64,000 nucleotides of DNA from Xanthomonas sp. XNM01 (GTDB lineage: Bacteria > Pseudomonadota > Gammaproteobacteria > Xanthomonadales > Xanthomonadaceae): positions 186,001 through 250,000 of the forward strand of contig NZ_JACVAP010000001.1 in assembly GCF_014851915.1 (NCBI RefSeq), in the 5' to 3' direction. The notes beneath the pieces were generated by a model that searched no databases, was not told the DNA's origin, and worked only from the letters and a program-made list of their open reading frames with translations. Each line of letters opens with the position of its first letter. The first letter of the stretch is position 1. Below, piece by piece: positions 25,802-33,287 of the stretch. The translations under genes and the position numbers were made by a program.

Positions 25802-27091
25802 ATGCTCGTGGACGATCGGGTCGAGACGCTGGTTTCGGCGGCAGCCGCGGCTGTCGCCGGAGGACGCTGGAGTGAGGCCGAGCACCTGTGGGGACAGGTG
25901 CGGGCACGGGAACCGGACAACACGCAGGCGCTCTACAGCCTGGGTGTGCACGCCTATCGACGCGGCGATCATGCCGCTGCGCTTGAGTTGCTGCATGCGG
26001 CGCGGCGAGGAGCGCCCAGCGATCCGATGCTGCTGCTGACAATCGGTGTCGTACATCGTGACCGTGGCGAGGATGCACTTGAGTGGGAGGCGATCATGGC
26101 GGCGCTGGCGGCCGATCCGTACTTCCTGCCGGCGCTGCTGGCCAAGGCGGAATGCCTGGAACGGGTGCGCGGCAGCGCGGTGGCTGCCTCGGTGTTCCGC
26201 GATGCGCTTCGGGTGGCACCTGCCGAGCCGCACTGGCCGCCGGCGCTGCGGCGCCGGCTGGCGCACGCGTCCGATGTGGTGCGACGTGACACGGATGACC
26301 TGTTCGACTATCTGCACGGGCGCCTGGCGAATGAGAGGACTGGCGTCGAGGCTGCGCTCGATGGTCGCTGGGCCGAGGCGGTGTCGATCCTCTCCGGCAG
26401 GAGCCGACCCTACCGCTCCGAGTGCAACCAGTTGCACATACCACGATTGCCAGCGCTGACGTTCTACGACCCGGCGCTGTTTCCCTGGATTCCCTCGCTG
26501 GAGGCCAGGACCACCGATATCCGGGCCGAACTGGCGTGCCTGGTCGCCGAGCGCTTCGACGCGTTCGTACCCTACATCGCCTATCGGCCGGGCGATCCGG
26601 TCAACCAGTGGACGGCGCTGAACCATTCGCGGAACTGGAGCTCGTTCCATCTGTGGGCGCACGGTGAGCCGGTCCAGGACAATCTGGCTCGCTGCCCGGC
26701 CACGGCCGAGGCGCTGGCGGGTCTGGACGCGGTCCGCATCGCGGGGCTGTGCCCGAATGCCATGTTCTCTGCGCTGGCGCCGCGCACGCATATCCCGCCG
26801 CACACCGGCGAGACCAATGCGCGCCTGGTTGCGCACCTTCCGCTGGTGGTGCCGAACGGCTGTACGCTGCGTGTCGGGAATGACAGGCGCAGCTGGCAGG
26901 AAGGTCGGGTGATGGTGTTCGACGATACGATCGAACACGAGGCGCGCAATGACAGCGACGCACTGCGCGTGGTGCTGATCTTCGATGTGTGGAATCCATT
27001 GCTGTCGCTGGAAGAGCGGGCGATGGTCGAGACGCTTGCCAGCGCGATGCGCGAGTATCGCGAGGGACGTGAATCAGGCGACGGACGATGA
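25802..27091 (+). CDS. TPR protein with aspartyl/asparaginyl beta-hydroxylase domain
   Basis: This gene encodes 429 residues. The N-terminal third (about 10-150) is tetratricopeptide-like (WSEAEHLWGQVRAREPDNTQALYSLGVHAYRRGDHAAALELL). The C-terminal part is an AspH/LpxO-type hydroxylase: IPPHTGETNARLVAHLPL carries His334, VFDDTIEHEARN carries His379, and the Arg of LRVVLIFDVWNP binds 2-oxoglutarate. Known enzymes of this fold hydroxylate Asp/Asn residues or lipid A acyl chains. The TPR part suggests a peptide or protein substrate. A -10-like TAGTAT (25761-25766) precedes it, so it may start its own transcript. It lies 37 bp before the small secreted protein gene. Confidence 0.85.
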   Translation: MLVDDRVETLVSAAAAAVAGGRWSEAEHLWGQVRAREPDNTQALYSLGVHAYRRGDHAAALELLHAARRGAPSDPMLLLTIGVVHRDRGEDALEWEAIMAALAADPYFLPALLAKAECLERVRGSAVAASVFRDALRVAPAEPHWPPALRRRLAHASDVVRRDTDDLFDYLHGRLANERTGVEAALDGRWAEAVSILSGRSRPYRSECNQLHIPRLPALTFYDPALFPWIPSLEARTTDIRAELACLVAERFDAFVPYIAYRPGDPVNQWTALNHSRNWSSFHLWAHGEPVQDNLARCPATAEALAGLDAVRIAGLCPNAMFSALAPRTHIPPHTGETNARLVAHLPLVVPNGCTLRVGNDRRSWQEGRVMVFDDTIEHEARNDSDALRVVLIFDVWNPLLSLEERAMVETLASAMREYREGRESGDGR

Positions 27092-27128
27092 CGTCCGATG
27101 CGGGCGCGGGCTGGATCAGGAGGGGACG

Positions 27129-27590
27129 ATGAATTCGAAGCGATGGTGGATCGTATCGATGGCGGCATCGATGGCGTGGCTGCCGGCGGCTGCCGCGACG
27201 CACCCGTGCGCGGCGACGCTGCTGCCGGCCGAGCGCCTGGCCTGCTATGACGCGGCGTTTCCGCCGACCGGCGATGTGCAGGCCGCGGCGAGGGAGCAGG
27301 CCGCCCGGGCATTCGGGCAGAAGGAGCCCGGCCCGGCGCTGCGCAATCCCGGGCAGCCTGCGGCCGATGTCGATCCCGACCGGATCGAAGCGCGGGTCGC
27401 GCGGGTCGACCATGGTCCTGGTGGACGGTTGGTGGAACTGGCGAATGGACAGTCCTGGCGGGTGCTCGATGGAAGCAGCCAGGGCCACCTGGCCGAAGGC
27501 GATCTCATCACCGTCCGCAAGGCTGCACTTGGCGGTTACCAACTGGTGACTGCGGCGGGAGTCGGCCTGCGCGTCAGGCGTGTGCACTGA
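27129..27590 (+). CDS. Small secreted protein with RLACYD motif
   Basis: This gene encodes 153 residues. A signal peptide (about 1-22, ending AAAA) is followed by the motif CAATLLPAERLACYDAAFPP. This Cys-x(n)-RLACYD element is, from memory, shared by several exported proteobacterial proteins of unknown role. The C-terminal half is a small beta-rich domain (RIEARVARVDHG...GQSWRVLDG...GDLITVRKAALGGYQL). Its TGA overlaps the ATG of the TPR hydroxylase that follows (TGATG), so the two are translationally coupled. Its function, and whether it is a hydroxylation substrate, are unknown. Confidence 0.75.
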   Translation: MNSKRWWIVSMAASMAWLPAAAATHPCAATLLPAERLACYDAAFPPTGDVQAAAREQAARAFGQKEPGPALRNPGQPAADVDPDRIEARVARVDHGPGGRLVELANGQSWRVLDGSSQGHLAEGDLITVRKAALGGYQLVTAAGVGLRVRRVH

Positions 27591-29446
27591 TGGGCGTGCC
27601 GAACCACGCGCTCGACGCACGCCAGGCCGGGCGCTTTCGGGCAGCGATGCACCTGCTGCAGGCCGGACAGGCCGCGCGTGCGCTCGACGAGGCCGAGCGT
27701 CTGGTCCGGGAGGCGCCGGATGCGGCCGATGCGCAGCAGCTGCTCGGCATGGTGCTGTCCGATAATGGTCAACCCGAGCGTGCGGAGCAGGCGTTCCGGC
27801 GTGCGCTGTCGCTGGCGCCGGAAAGTCAGGTGATCGCCGCTAATGTGTCCGCGTGGCTGATCCGGCAGGGGCGCGGCGGGGAGGCGCTGGAGGTGCTCGC
27901 CGCCGTTCCTGCATCGGCCCAGGCCGCGCTGCAGTATGGTCTGGCGGCGCTGCAGCTCGGCGACCACGCCCGCGCGCGGACGGCCTTCGAGCGCGCCATC
28001 GGGTTCCAGCCTGATCTCGCCGTAGCCTGGCACGGGCTGGGCAGCGCGTTGCGGGCGCTGGGTGACCTGGAGGCTGCCGAGGCGGCGTTCCGCCGTCTCA
28101 CCCAGCTGCAGCCGGACCAGCCCTCGGCCTGGATCAACCTGGGCGCGGTCCTGCGCCTGCTCGGGCGGATCGCCGAAGCGTTGGTCTGCATGCGCCGTGC
28201 GGCGGACCTGGGCCATACAGGGCCGGAGCTGCTCGATGCGATCAACGGCCTGCTGCTCGATGCCGGCCGGCCGGCTGAAGCGCTCGATGGCGCACGTGCT
28301 CTGGTCGATGCGGCACCGGCCTATGTCCCCGGGCTGGTGACGCTGACGCATCTGTTGTGGGAGCACGGAGACGCGTTGGGTGAATGCGGCGATCCGCTCG
28401 CGATGTTCGTACGGAGTGTCGCAGCGCATCCGCAGCATCGCGAAATGGCGCATGGGCTGGTACGCATGTTGCTGGAAACCAGGCGGCCGCAACAGGCGCT
28501 GACCGCACTGGCATCGATGCGCGCCACCTTTGCCGGCGATCCCGTGCTCGACTGGTTCGCGGCCGAAGCGCTGGACGCGCTGGGCAGGCACAACGAAGCC
28601 GGCCGCGTGTACGCGCATGTGCATCGCCTCCTGGAAGGCAGCAGCGCGTTCCTCAATGCGCGCACGCGGCATGCATTCCGTATCGGAGACCACGCGCAGG
28701 CGCAGGTCCATGCTACCCGTGCCGTCGGTCTGGCCCCTGGCGACCAGGAGGCCTGGGCCAATCTGGGCACCGCATGGCGCCTGCTGGGCGACGCGCGCGA
28801 GGACTGGCTGCTGGACTACGACAACCTGATCGGTGAACTCGATATCGAGCCACCACCGGGGACCACCTCGATGGCCGATTTCCTCGCCGAACTTGCAGGA
28901 ACGCTCGAGTGCCTGCACTTCGCCGCGCGCGAGCCGATCAGCCAGAGTGTGCGACAGGGCACACAGACGACGGGCAGGCTGTTCGGACGCGACGACCGCC
29001 CGCTGGCAGACGCCGAGCAGGCGCTGCGGACGGCGGTGGAAGGGTGGCTGGCGCGGATGCCGGTCGATGCCTCGCATCCGTTCCGGGCCCGGCGACAGGA
29101 CGGCATCCGGTTCGTCGGCTCCTGGTCGGTACGCCTGACCTCGTCGGGCCGTCACTCGAGCCATATCCACAACGAGGGCTGGTTGAGCTCGGCGTTCTAC
29201 GTATCACTGCCGCAGTCGGTCAGGGTGCCGGCGCCGGGAAGCCAGGCCGGCTGGATCCAGTTCGGCCAGCCGCTGGAAGACCTGGGGCTGGACCTCACGC
29301 CGAGGCGGGTGTTGCGGCCCGTTCCCGGGCGCCTGGTCGTGTTCCCCTCCTACATGTGGCATGGCACGGTTCCCTTCGAGGATGCGGAGCCACGCCTGAC
29401 CATCGCGTTCGACATGCAGCCCGCGGTCCACAGTGGACGCGGGTGA
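27590..29446 (+). CDS. TPR-rich protein with C-terminal 2OG-Fe(II) oxygenase domain
   Basis: This gene encodes 618 residues. About 410 residues of tetratricopeptide repeats (for example AWHGLGSALRALGDLEAAEAAFRRLTQLQPDQPSAWINLGAVLRLLGR) precede a hydroxylase domain of the putative 2OG-Fe(II) oxygenase family with HxH pattern. The metal site reads HIHN (His525, His527) in SSHIHNEGWLSSAFYVSLP. The distal His591 is in YMWHGTVPF and the 2-oxoglutarate Arg in RLTIAFDM. It is expected to hydroxylate a peptide held by the TPR array. It starts inside the stop of the small secreted protein gene and is followed by another small secreted protein gene. Confidence 0.85.
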   Translation: MGVPNHALDARQAGRFRAAMHLLQAGQAARALDEAERLVREAPDAADAQQLLGMVLSDNGQPERAEQAFRRALSLAPESQVIAANVSAWLIRQGRGGEALEVLAAVPASAQAALQYGLAALQLGDHARARTAFERAIGFQPDLAVAWHGLGSALRALGDLEAAEAAFRRLTQLQPDQPSAWINLGAVLRLLGRIAEALVCMRRAADLGHTGPELLDAINGLLLDAGRPAEALDGARALVDAAPAYVPGLVTLTHLLWEHGDALGECGDPLAMFVRSVAAHPQHREMAHGLVRMLLETRRPQQALTALASMRATFAGDPVLDWFAAEALDALGRHNEAGRVYAHVHRLLEGSSAFLNARTRHAFRIGDHAQAQVHATRAVGLAPGDQEAWANLGTAWRLLGDAREDWLLDYDNLIGELDIEPPPGTTSMADFLAELAGTLECLHFAAREPISQSVRQGTQTTGRLFGRDDRPLADAEQALRTAVEGWLARMPVDASHPFRARRQDGIRFVGSWSVRLTSSGRHSSHIHNEGWLSSAFYVSLPQSVRVPAPGSQAGWIQFGQPLEDLGLDLTPRRVLRPVPGRLVVFPSYMWHGTVPFEDAEPRLTIAFDMQPAVHSGRG

Positions 29447-29498
29447 CGTCATGCCGTTCGCGGCCCATCGTGTCATCAGCCAACCGACGAGGAGATCG

Positions 29499-29798
29499 AT
29501 GATGTTCCGTATGTCCTGTACCGCCGTCCTGCTTTTTCTCGCCATTGCCCCGGTATCGGCGCAGTCATCCGGTCAGCAGCCGGCGCCAACCGTCAGCGAC
29601 GCTGCCGCCGTGGAGCCCGCGGCGGAAGCCCCGAAGGAGGACGGCAATGAAAAAGTGTGCAAGGCCACGGAAGTAACCGGTAGCCGCTTCCGGAAGCGGG
29701 TCTGCCATACCCGCGAGCAGTGGCGGGAGATCGAGCTGGCAACCGAGCGGCAGATGCGTGAATTCGATCGCCAGCCGGTGGGCGAACGGCAGCAGTAG
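29499..29798 (+). CDS. Small secreted protein with two-cysteine C-terminal motif
   Basis: This gene encodes 99 residues. GAGGAG (29489-29494) is 4 nt before ATG 29499 and 7 nt before ATG 29502; either may be used. The signal peptide ends near APVSAQ, a Pro/Ala-rich linker follows, and the conserved part is KVCKATEVTGSRFRKRVCHTREQW, with two cysteines that may pair. Similar small exported proteins with this Cys/basic motif occur in xanthomonads; their function is unknown. It is the last gene of the hydroxylase cluster and converges on the TonB-dependent receptor gene. Confidence 0.75.
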   Translation: MMFRMSCTAVLLFLAIAPVSAQSSGQQPAPTVSDAAAVEPAAEAPKEDGNEKVCKATEVTGSRFRKRVCHTREQWREIELATERQMREFDRQPVGERQQ

Positions 29799-29920
29799 GC
29801 CGGTCGTCGTCGTCCGCCGGCGCATGTGCTGCGGGAACGTGCGCCGTCGATGCGTCTTGCGATGCGGAACCGATGGTCCCGACTGGACACCGGAGAACAC
29901 CGGCACCGAATCACGCGATG

Positions 29921-29955
29921 AAAAAAAGACGGCGGCAGGAGTTCCTGCCGCCGTC
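29921..29955 (-). terminator. Rho-independent terminator of the TonB-dependent receptor gene
   Basis: A 13-bp perfect inverted repeat (29928-29940 with 29943-29955) is flanked by seven A residues (29921-29927), a U-run on the minus strand. It lies 16 bp beyond the receptor stop. Confidence 0.9.
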
Positions 29956-29971
29956 GTCCGTCAAGCATCCA

Positions 29972-32794
29972 TCAGAAGCGGAAGCTCACGCTCGAGAAGA
30001 TGTAACGACCGGCCTGGTCGTAGCCACCCACCGAGTTGCCGTTCAGCACGAGGCTGCCACCCACCATCGGCGGCTCGCGATCGAACACGTTGTTGACGCC
30101 GAAGGTCAGCGTCGCGAAGCTGCCCAGGCTGACCGAGCTGGTCAGGTCCAGATAGTTCTGCGCCCCGATGCCGTTGCCCTCCAGCAGCTTGTCCGTGGTC
30201 AGACCTTCGCCGGTGAGCTCATCCTTGTAGTCCAGTTCGCCGATGTAGCGCCAGCGCAGGCCGACGCTGTAGCGGTCGAACGAGTAACGCAGGTTGGCGA
30301 AGTGGCGCCACTCGGGCGTGTTGCACGCCGGGTTGATCAGACCGGCGCAGTCGTACGACACCGTGCTGGCGCCCACGATCGGCTCGTAGTAGTCCTTCAG
30401 CACGTAGCTGCCGGCGAACGAGGCAGTGAAGCGACCCGGGCCGGCCTCCCAGGCGTACGAGGCGGTCAGGTCGACGCCGGTACGCTCGAAGATGCCATTG
30501 TTGCCCGTCGGGTTGATGACCATGCCGGCGGTCGCGATGTCCTGCGAGGTGCCCGACCACAGGTCGCCGGTCAGCGGGTCGCGGCGGATCGCGTCGCACA
30601 TCAGCTCCGAGGCCATGCAGGCGTTGATGATCGTCGCCGCGGGGACCTCGGTGATCGCGTTCTCGATGCGGATGTTGAAGTAGTCGATCGCCAGGTTCAG
30701 GTTGCGGATCGGCTCGGCGGCCAGGCCGACGGTCCAGGTGCTGGCCTTTTCCGGCTGGAGATTGGCGTCGCCACCGAGGAAGCGGTTGTACTGGTCGGCC
30801 GGGCTCTTGGGAATGTTGCCGTACTGCGCCGCGGTCACGCCGGTGCGGGCGCATTCGGCGAGGCTGGCGACGGGGTTGGCACCAGCGCACGGGTCGTCAC
30901 CGCCCCACAGGCCCATCGTCTGTGGCGTGTAGAGGTCGTTCAGGCCCGGGGCACGGATGGCGCGGTTCCAGCTGCCGCGGAACAGATAGTTCTCGGCGAA
31001 CTGGGCGCTGAGACCGAACTTGAAGGTGTCGGTCTTGCCAGAGGTGCTGTAGTCCGACGAACGGTAGCCCAGTTCCACGCCCGCGCGGTCGAGTACGCCC
31101 AGGTCGGTCACCAGCGGCAGTGCCGCTTCGAGGAAGTACTCGGTGACGCTGACGCTGGCGTCGAGGTTGGTGTCGGCGCCGCCGGCACCGGCGAAGTTGC
31201 CAGCCAGCGAATCGCTGTCCGACTGGCGGGTGAAGCTGTTGGTGCGGCGCTCGTAACCGAGCACCAGGCCGGCGTTCTCGCCATTGGCCCACGGCAGGCT
31301 GAAGCCGAGGTCACCGGTGACATAGGCGTTGACCGCCGAATAGTCGGTGTTGCGGATCTGGAAGCTGGTGCCCGCCAGCGCAGCGGCCGCTTCCGGCGAG
31401 ACGTTGTCGTTCCAGATGTCGTACGGCAGGCATCCGGCGAAGGAGCCGGCCGGGCATCCCATGGCCGCCTCGTTGATGCGGCTGAACAGGAAGTCGTTGT
31501 GGCCGGTGTTGACCCAGTTGGTGCGACCGGTGGTGTAGGACGCGTCGTAGGACCAGGCATCGTTGATCGCGCCCTGGAGGCCGGCGACGATCCGGTAGGT
31601 CTCGGTTTCCGAATCCTGGATGCGCGGGCCGCCCTCGACGTTGCGCTTGTACATCGCGATGCGCACGGTGTCGGTGGTGACTCCGGCGTCGGCGCAGAGG
31701 CTGCCGATGTAGTCGGTGTCGCAGGCCACGGTGATGGCGGAACCGAAGGTGCCCGACTCGGCGATCTGCATCGAGCTCTTGCGGTTGACGAACATCGCCT
31801 CCGCATAGGGCTTGAAGTGTTCGTTGATCTCGTAGTTGGCCATGAAGCCGGCGGTGAAGCGGGTATCGGGCCGCTGGTAGTAGTTGACCGGCGCGTAGTT
31901 GTAGACGTTCTGCCCGCGTGAGAACGTGCCGTTCCCGTTGGAGACCATCCAGACACTGCCGGGCAGCAGGAAGTTGCCCGGATCGGCCGTGCCCGAACCG
32001 CCGCATGCAGTACCGGCGGCGCTCAGGGCGCACGAGGAGTAGTCGCGGTCGCCTTGCATCAGCGCATCGTTCTCGCGCCAGGTCGCCCAGGCGACCGCAT
32101 GACCGTTTCCGCCGAAGCTTCCGCCGATCGCCACGTCGACGTTCTTCGAAATGCCGTCAAAGCCGGAGTCGCCGCTCGGGTACGTGAAGTCCCGCTGGTC
32201 CATCAGGCCCTGGATGTAGGAGTTGTCGTTCTTGTGCTGATAGGCCGAATAGCCGAGGTTGACGCTGACGCCTTCGAACTCGTCGTCGAGAACGAAGTTC
32301 ACCACGCCGGCAACCGCATCGGCGCCGTAGACCGCCGAGGCGCCGCCGGTCAGCACGTCGACGCGCTTGACCATCGCGGCCGGGATGATCGACAGGTCGG
32401 TGGTTTCGAACGCACCGGACGGCATGCGGCGCCCATTGACCAGGGTCAGCGTGCGTTCTGCACCGAGGCCACGCAGCGACGCGGTGGCGTAGCCGGTGGA
32501 CGGGTTGTTCTGGAAGTTGTCGAAGCTCAGGTCGAGCTGTGGGTACTGGTTGACCAGGTCCTCGACCGTGGTCGCGCCAGTCAGCTTGAACTCTTCCGCG
32601 CTGATCTCGGTCACCGGGCTGGTGGCCGTCATCGTCTGGCTCTTGATGCGGGTACCGGTGACGCTGATGGTGTCGAGCTGGGTAACGCCCGCACTGTCCT
32701 GTGCGAGGGCGATGCCGGTTCCGGCGAGGGTGGTGGTGCTGACGGCAAGCGACAGGACGATCGCATCACGCAGTTTGCTGGTACGACACTTCAT
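29972..32794 (-). CDS. TonB-dependent outer membrane receptor
   Basis: This gene encodes 940 residues. A signal peptide (about 1-31, ending IALAQ) is followed by a TonB-box-like stretch (LDTISVTGTRI) and the plug domain (TGATTVEDLVNQYPQ, SLRGLGAERTLTLVNGRRMP, VKRVDVLTGGASAVYGADAVAGVVNFVLD). The 22-strand barrel ends with phenylalanine (SSVSFRF), as outer membrane proteins require. It actively imports a large substrate with TonB energy; the substrate cannot be deduced. The ATG at 32794 has GGAGAG upstream. Four cysteine pairs in extracellular-loop regions (for example CALSAAGTAC, CDTDYIGSLC) are notable. A promoter, two palindromes and a terminator frame it as a single-gene unit. Confidence 0.92.
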   Translation of the reverse strand: MKCRTSKLRDAIVLSLAVSTTTLAGTGIALAQDSAGVTQLDTISVTGTRIKSQTMTATSPVTEISAEEFKLTGATTVEDLVNQYPQLDLSFDNFQNNPSTGYATASLRGLGAERTLTLVNGRRMPSGAFETTDLSIIPAAMVKRVDVLTGGASAVYGADAVAGVVNFVLDDEFEGVSVNLGYSAYQHKNDNSYIQGLMDQRDFTYPSGDSGFDGISKNVDVAIGGSFGGNGHAVAWATWRENDALMQGDRDYSSCALSAAGTACGGSGTADPGNFLLPGSVWMVSNGNGTFSRGQNVYNYAPVNYYQRPDTRFTAGFMANYEINEHFKPYAEAMFVNRKSSMQIAESGTFGSAITVACDTDYIGSLCADAGVTTDTVRIAMYKRNVEGGPRIQDSETETYRIVAGLQGAINDAWSYDASYTTGRTNWVNTGHNDFLFSRINEAAMGCPAGSFAGCLPYDIWNDNVSPEAAAALAGTSFQIRNTDYSAVNAYVTGDLGFSLPWANGENAGLVLGYERRTNSFTRQSDSDSLAGNFAGAGGADTNLDASVSVTEYFLEAALPLVTDLGVLDRAGVELGYRSSDYSTSGKTDTFKFGLSAQFAENYLFRGSWNRAIRAPGLNDLYTPQTMGLWGGDDPCAGANPVASLAECARTGVTAAQYGNIPKSPADQYNRFLGGDANLQPEKASTWTVGLAAEPIRNLNLAIDYFNIRIENAITEVPAATIINACMASELMCDAIRRDPLTGDLWSGTSQDIATAGMVINPTGNNGIFERTGVDLTASYAWEAGPGRFTASFAGSYVLKDYYEPIVGASTVSYDCAGLINPACNTPEWRHFANLRYSFDRYSVGLRWRYIGELDYKDELTGEGLTTDKLLEGNGIGAQNYLDLTSSVSLGSFATLTFGVNNVFDREPPMVGGSLVLNGNSVGGYDQAGRYIFSSVSFRF

Positions 32795-32912
32795 CTGGCT
32801 CTCTCCAAAGGGGTGGAAGTGCTTGTTCGTGTCCAGTGGGGCCTTGTCAGCCTGTGGGGGCGTGGGGCCTTCGAGTGGCGGACGGATCGATACTAACCAC
32901 AGAAACTTGATT

Positions 32913-32941
32913 ATTAAAGAAGCGTGAATGGGGTGCGTCAA
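32913..32941 (-). promoter_or_regulatory. Sigma-70 promoter of the TonB-dependent receptor
   Basis: On the minus strand, -35 TTGACG (32941-32936), a 17-bp spacer and -10 TTTAAT (32918-32913) form a strong match. The predicted leader is about 110 nt. Confidence 0.7.
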
Positions 32942-32949
32942 AATGGTGA

Positions 32950-32969
32950 AGTGCATGACTTCATGCACT
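32950..32969. promoter_or_regulatory. Perfect 9+9 palindrome upstream of the receptor promoter
   Basis: AGTGCATGA, spacer CT, TCATGCACT. The repeat arms are perfectly complementary and the site ends 9 bp upstream of the -35 box, a typical position for an activator. Confidence 0.65.
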
Positions 32970-32996
32970 GTCCTGGTGCGCCGTAAAGTTTCATCT

Positions 32997-33014
32997 GTTA
33001 CCGAGATTGGTAAC
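32997..33014. promoter_or_regulatory. Second palindrome, GTTACC-N6-GGTAAC
   Basis: A perfect 6+6 inverted repeat with a 6-bp spacer, 28 bp beyond the first palindrome, centred roughly 100 bp upstream of the predicted start of receptor transcription. The rest of 32795-33287 holds no gene. Confidence 0.5.
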
Positions 33015-33235
33015 TCTTGGAGTGCTCTGAGTGCCTTGCCCGCGACGTGGCCGGCCATCGCGTAACCGGCAGGTGCCGATACGAGGCGGTGCCCGCAAGG
33101 CCTTGTCCTGCCGGTCTCAACGCGGACGGGGGCGCCCAACGTCTGTGGATCGGGCAGTCGGGATCGTCCCGGCGCCCCGCGCGCCGGCAGCGGGCGGTCG
33201 CGCCAGCTGGATGGATCCCGGGCGCCGGACACGAT

Positions 33236-33259
33236 GACGGCGGGCCTGGGCCCGCCGTC
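33236..33259 (-). terminator. GC-rich stem-loop after fadE
   Basis: A perfect 10-bp stem (33236-33245 with 33250-33259, loop CTGG) lies 28 bp beyond the fadE stop. No T-run follows, so termination strength is uncertain. Confidence 0.45.
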
Positions 33260-33287
33260 GGTTGGTGTCAGCAGCGTTCTGGAGCGG

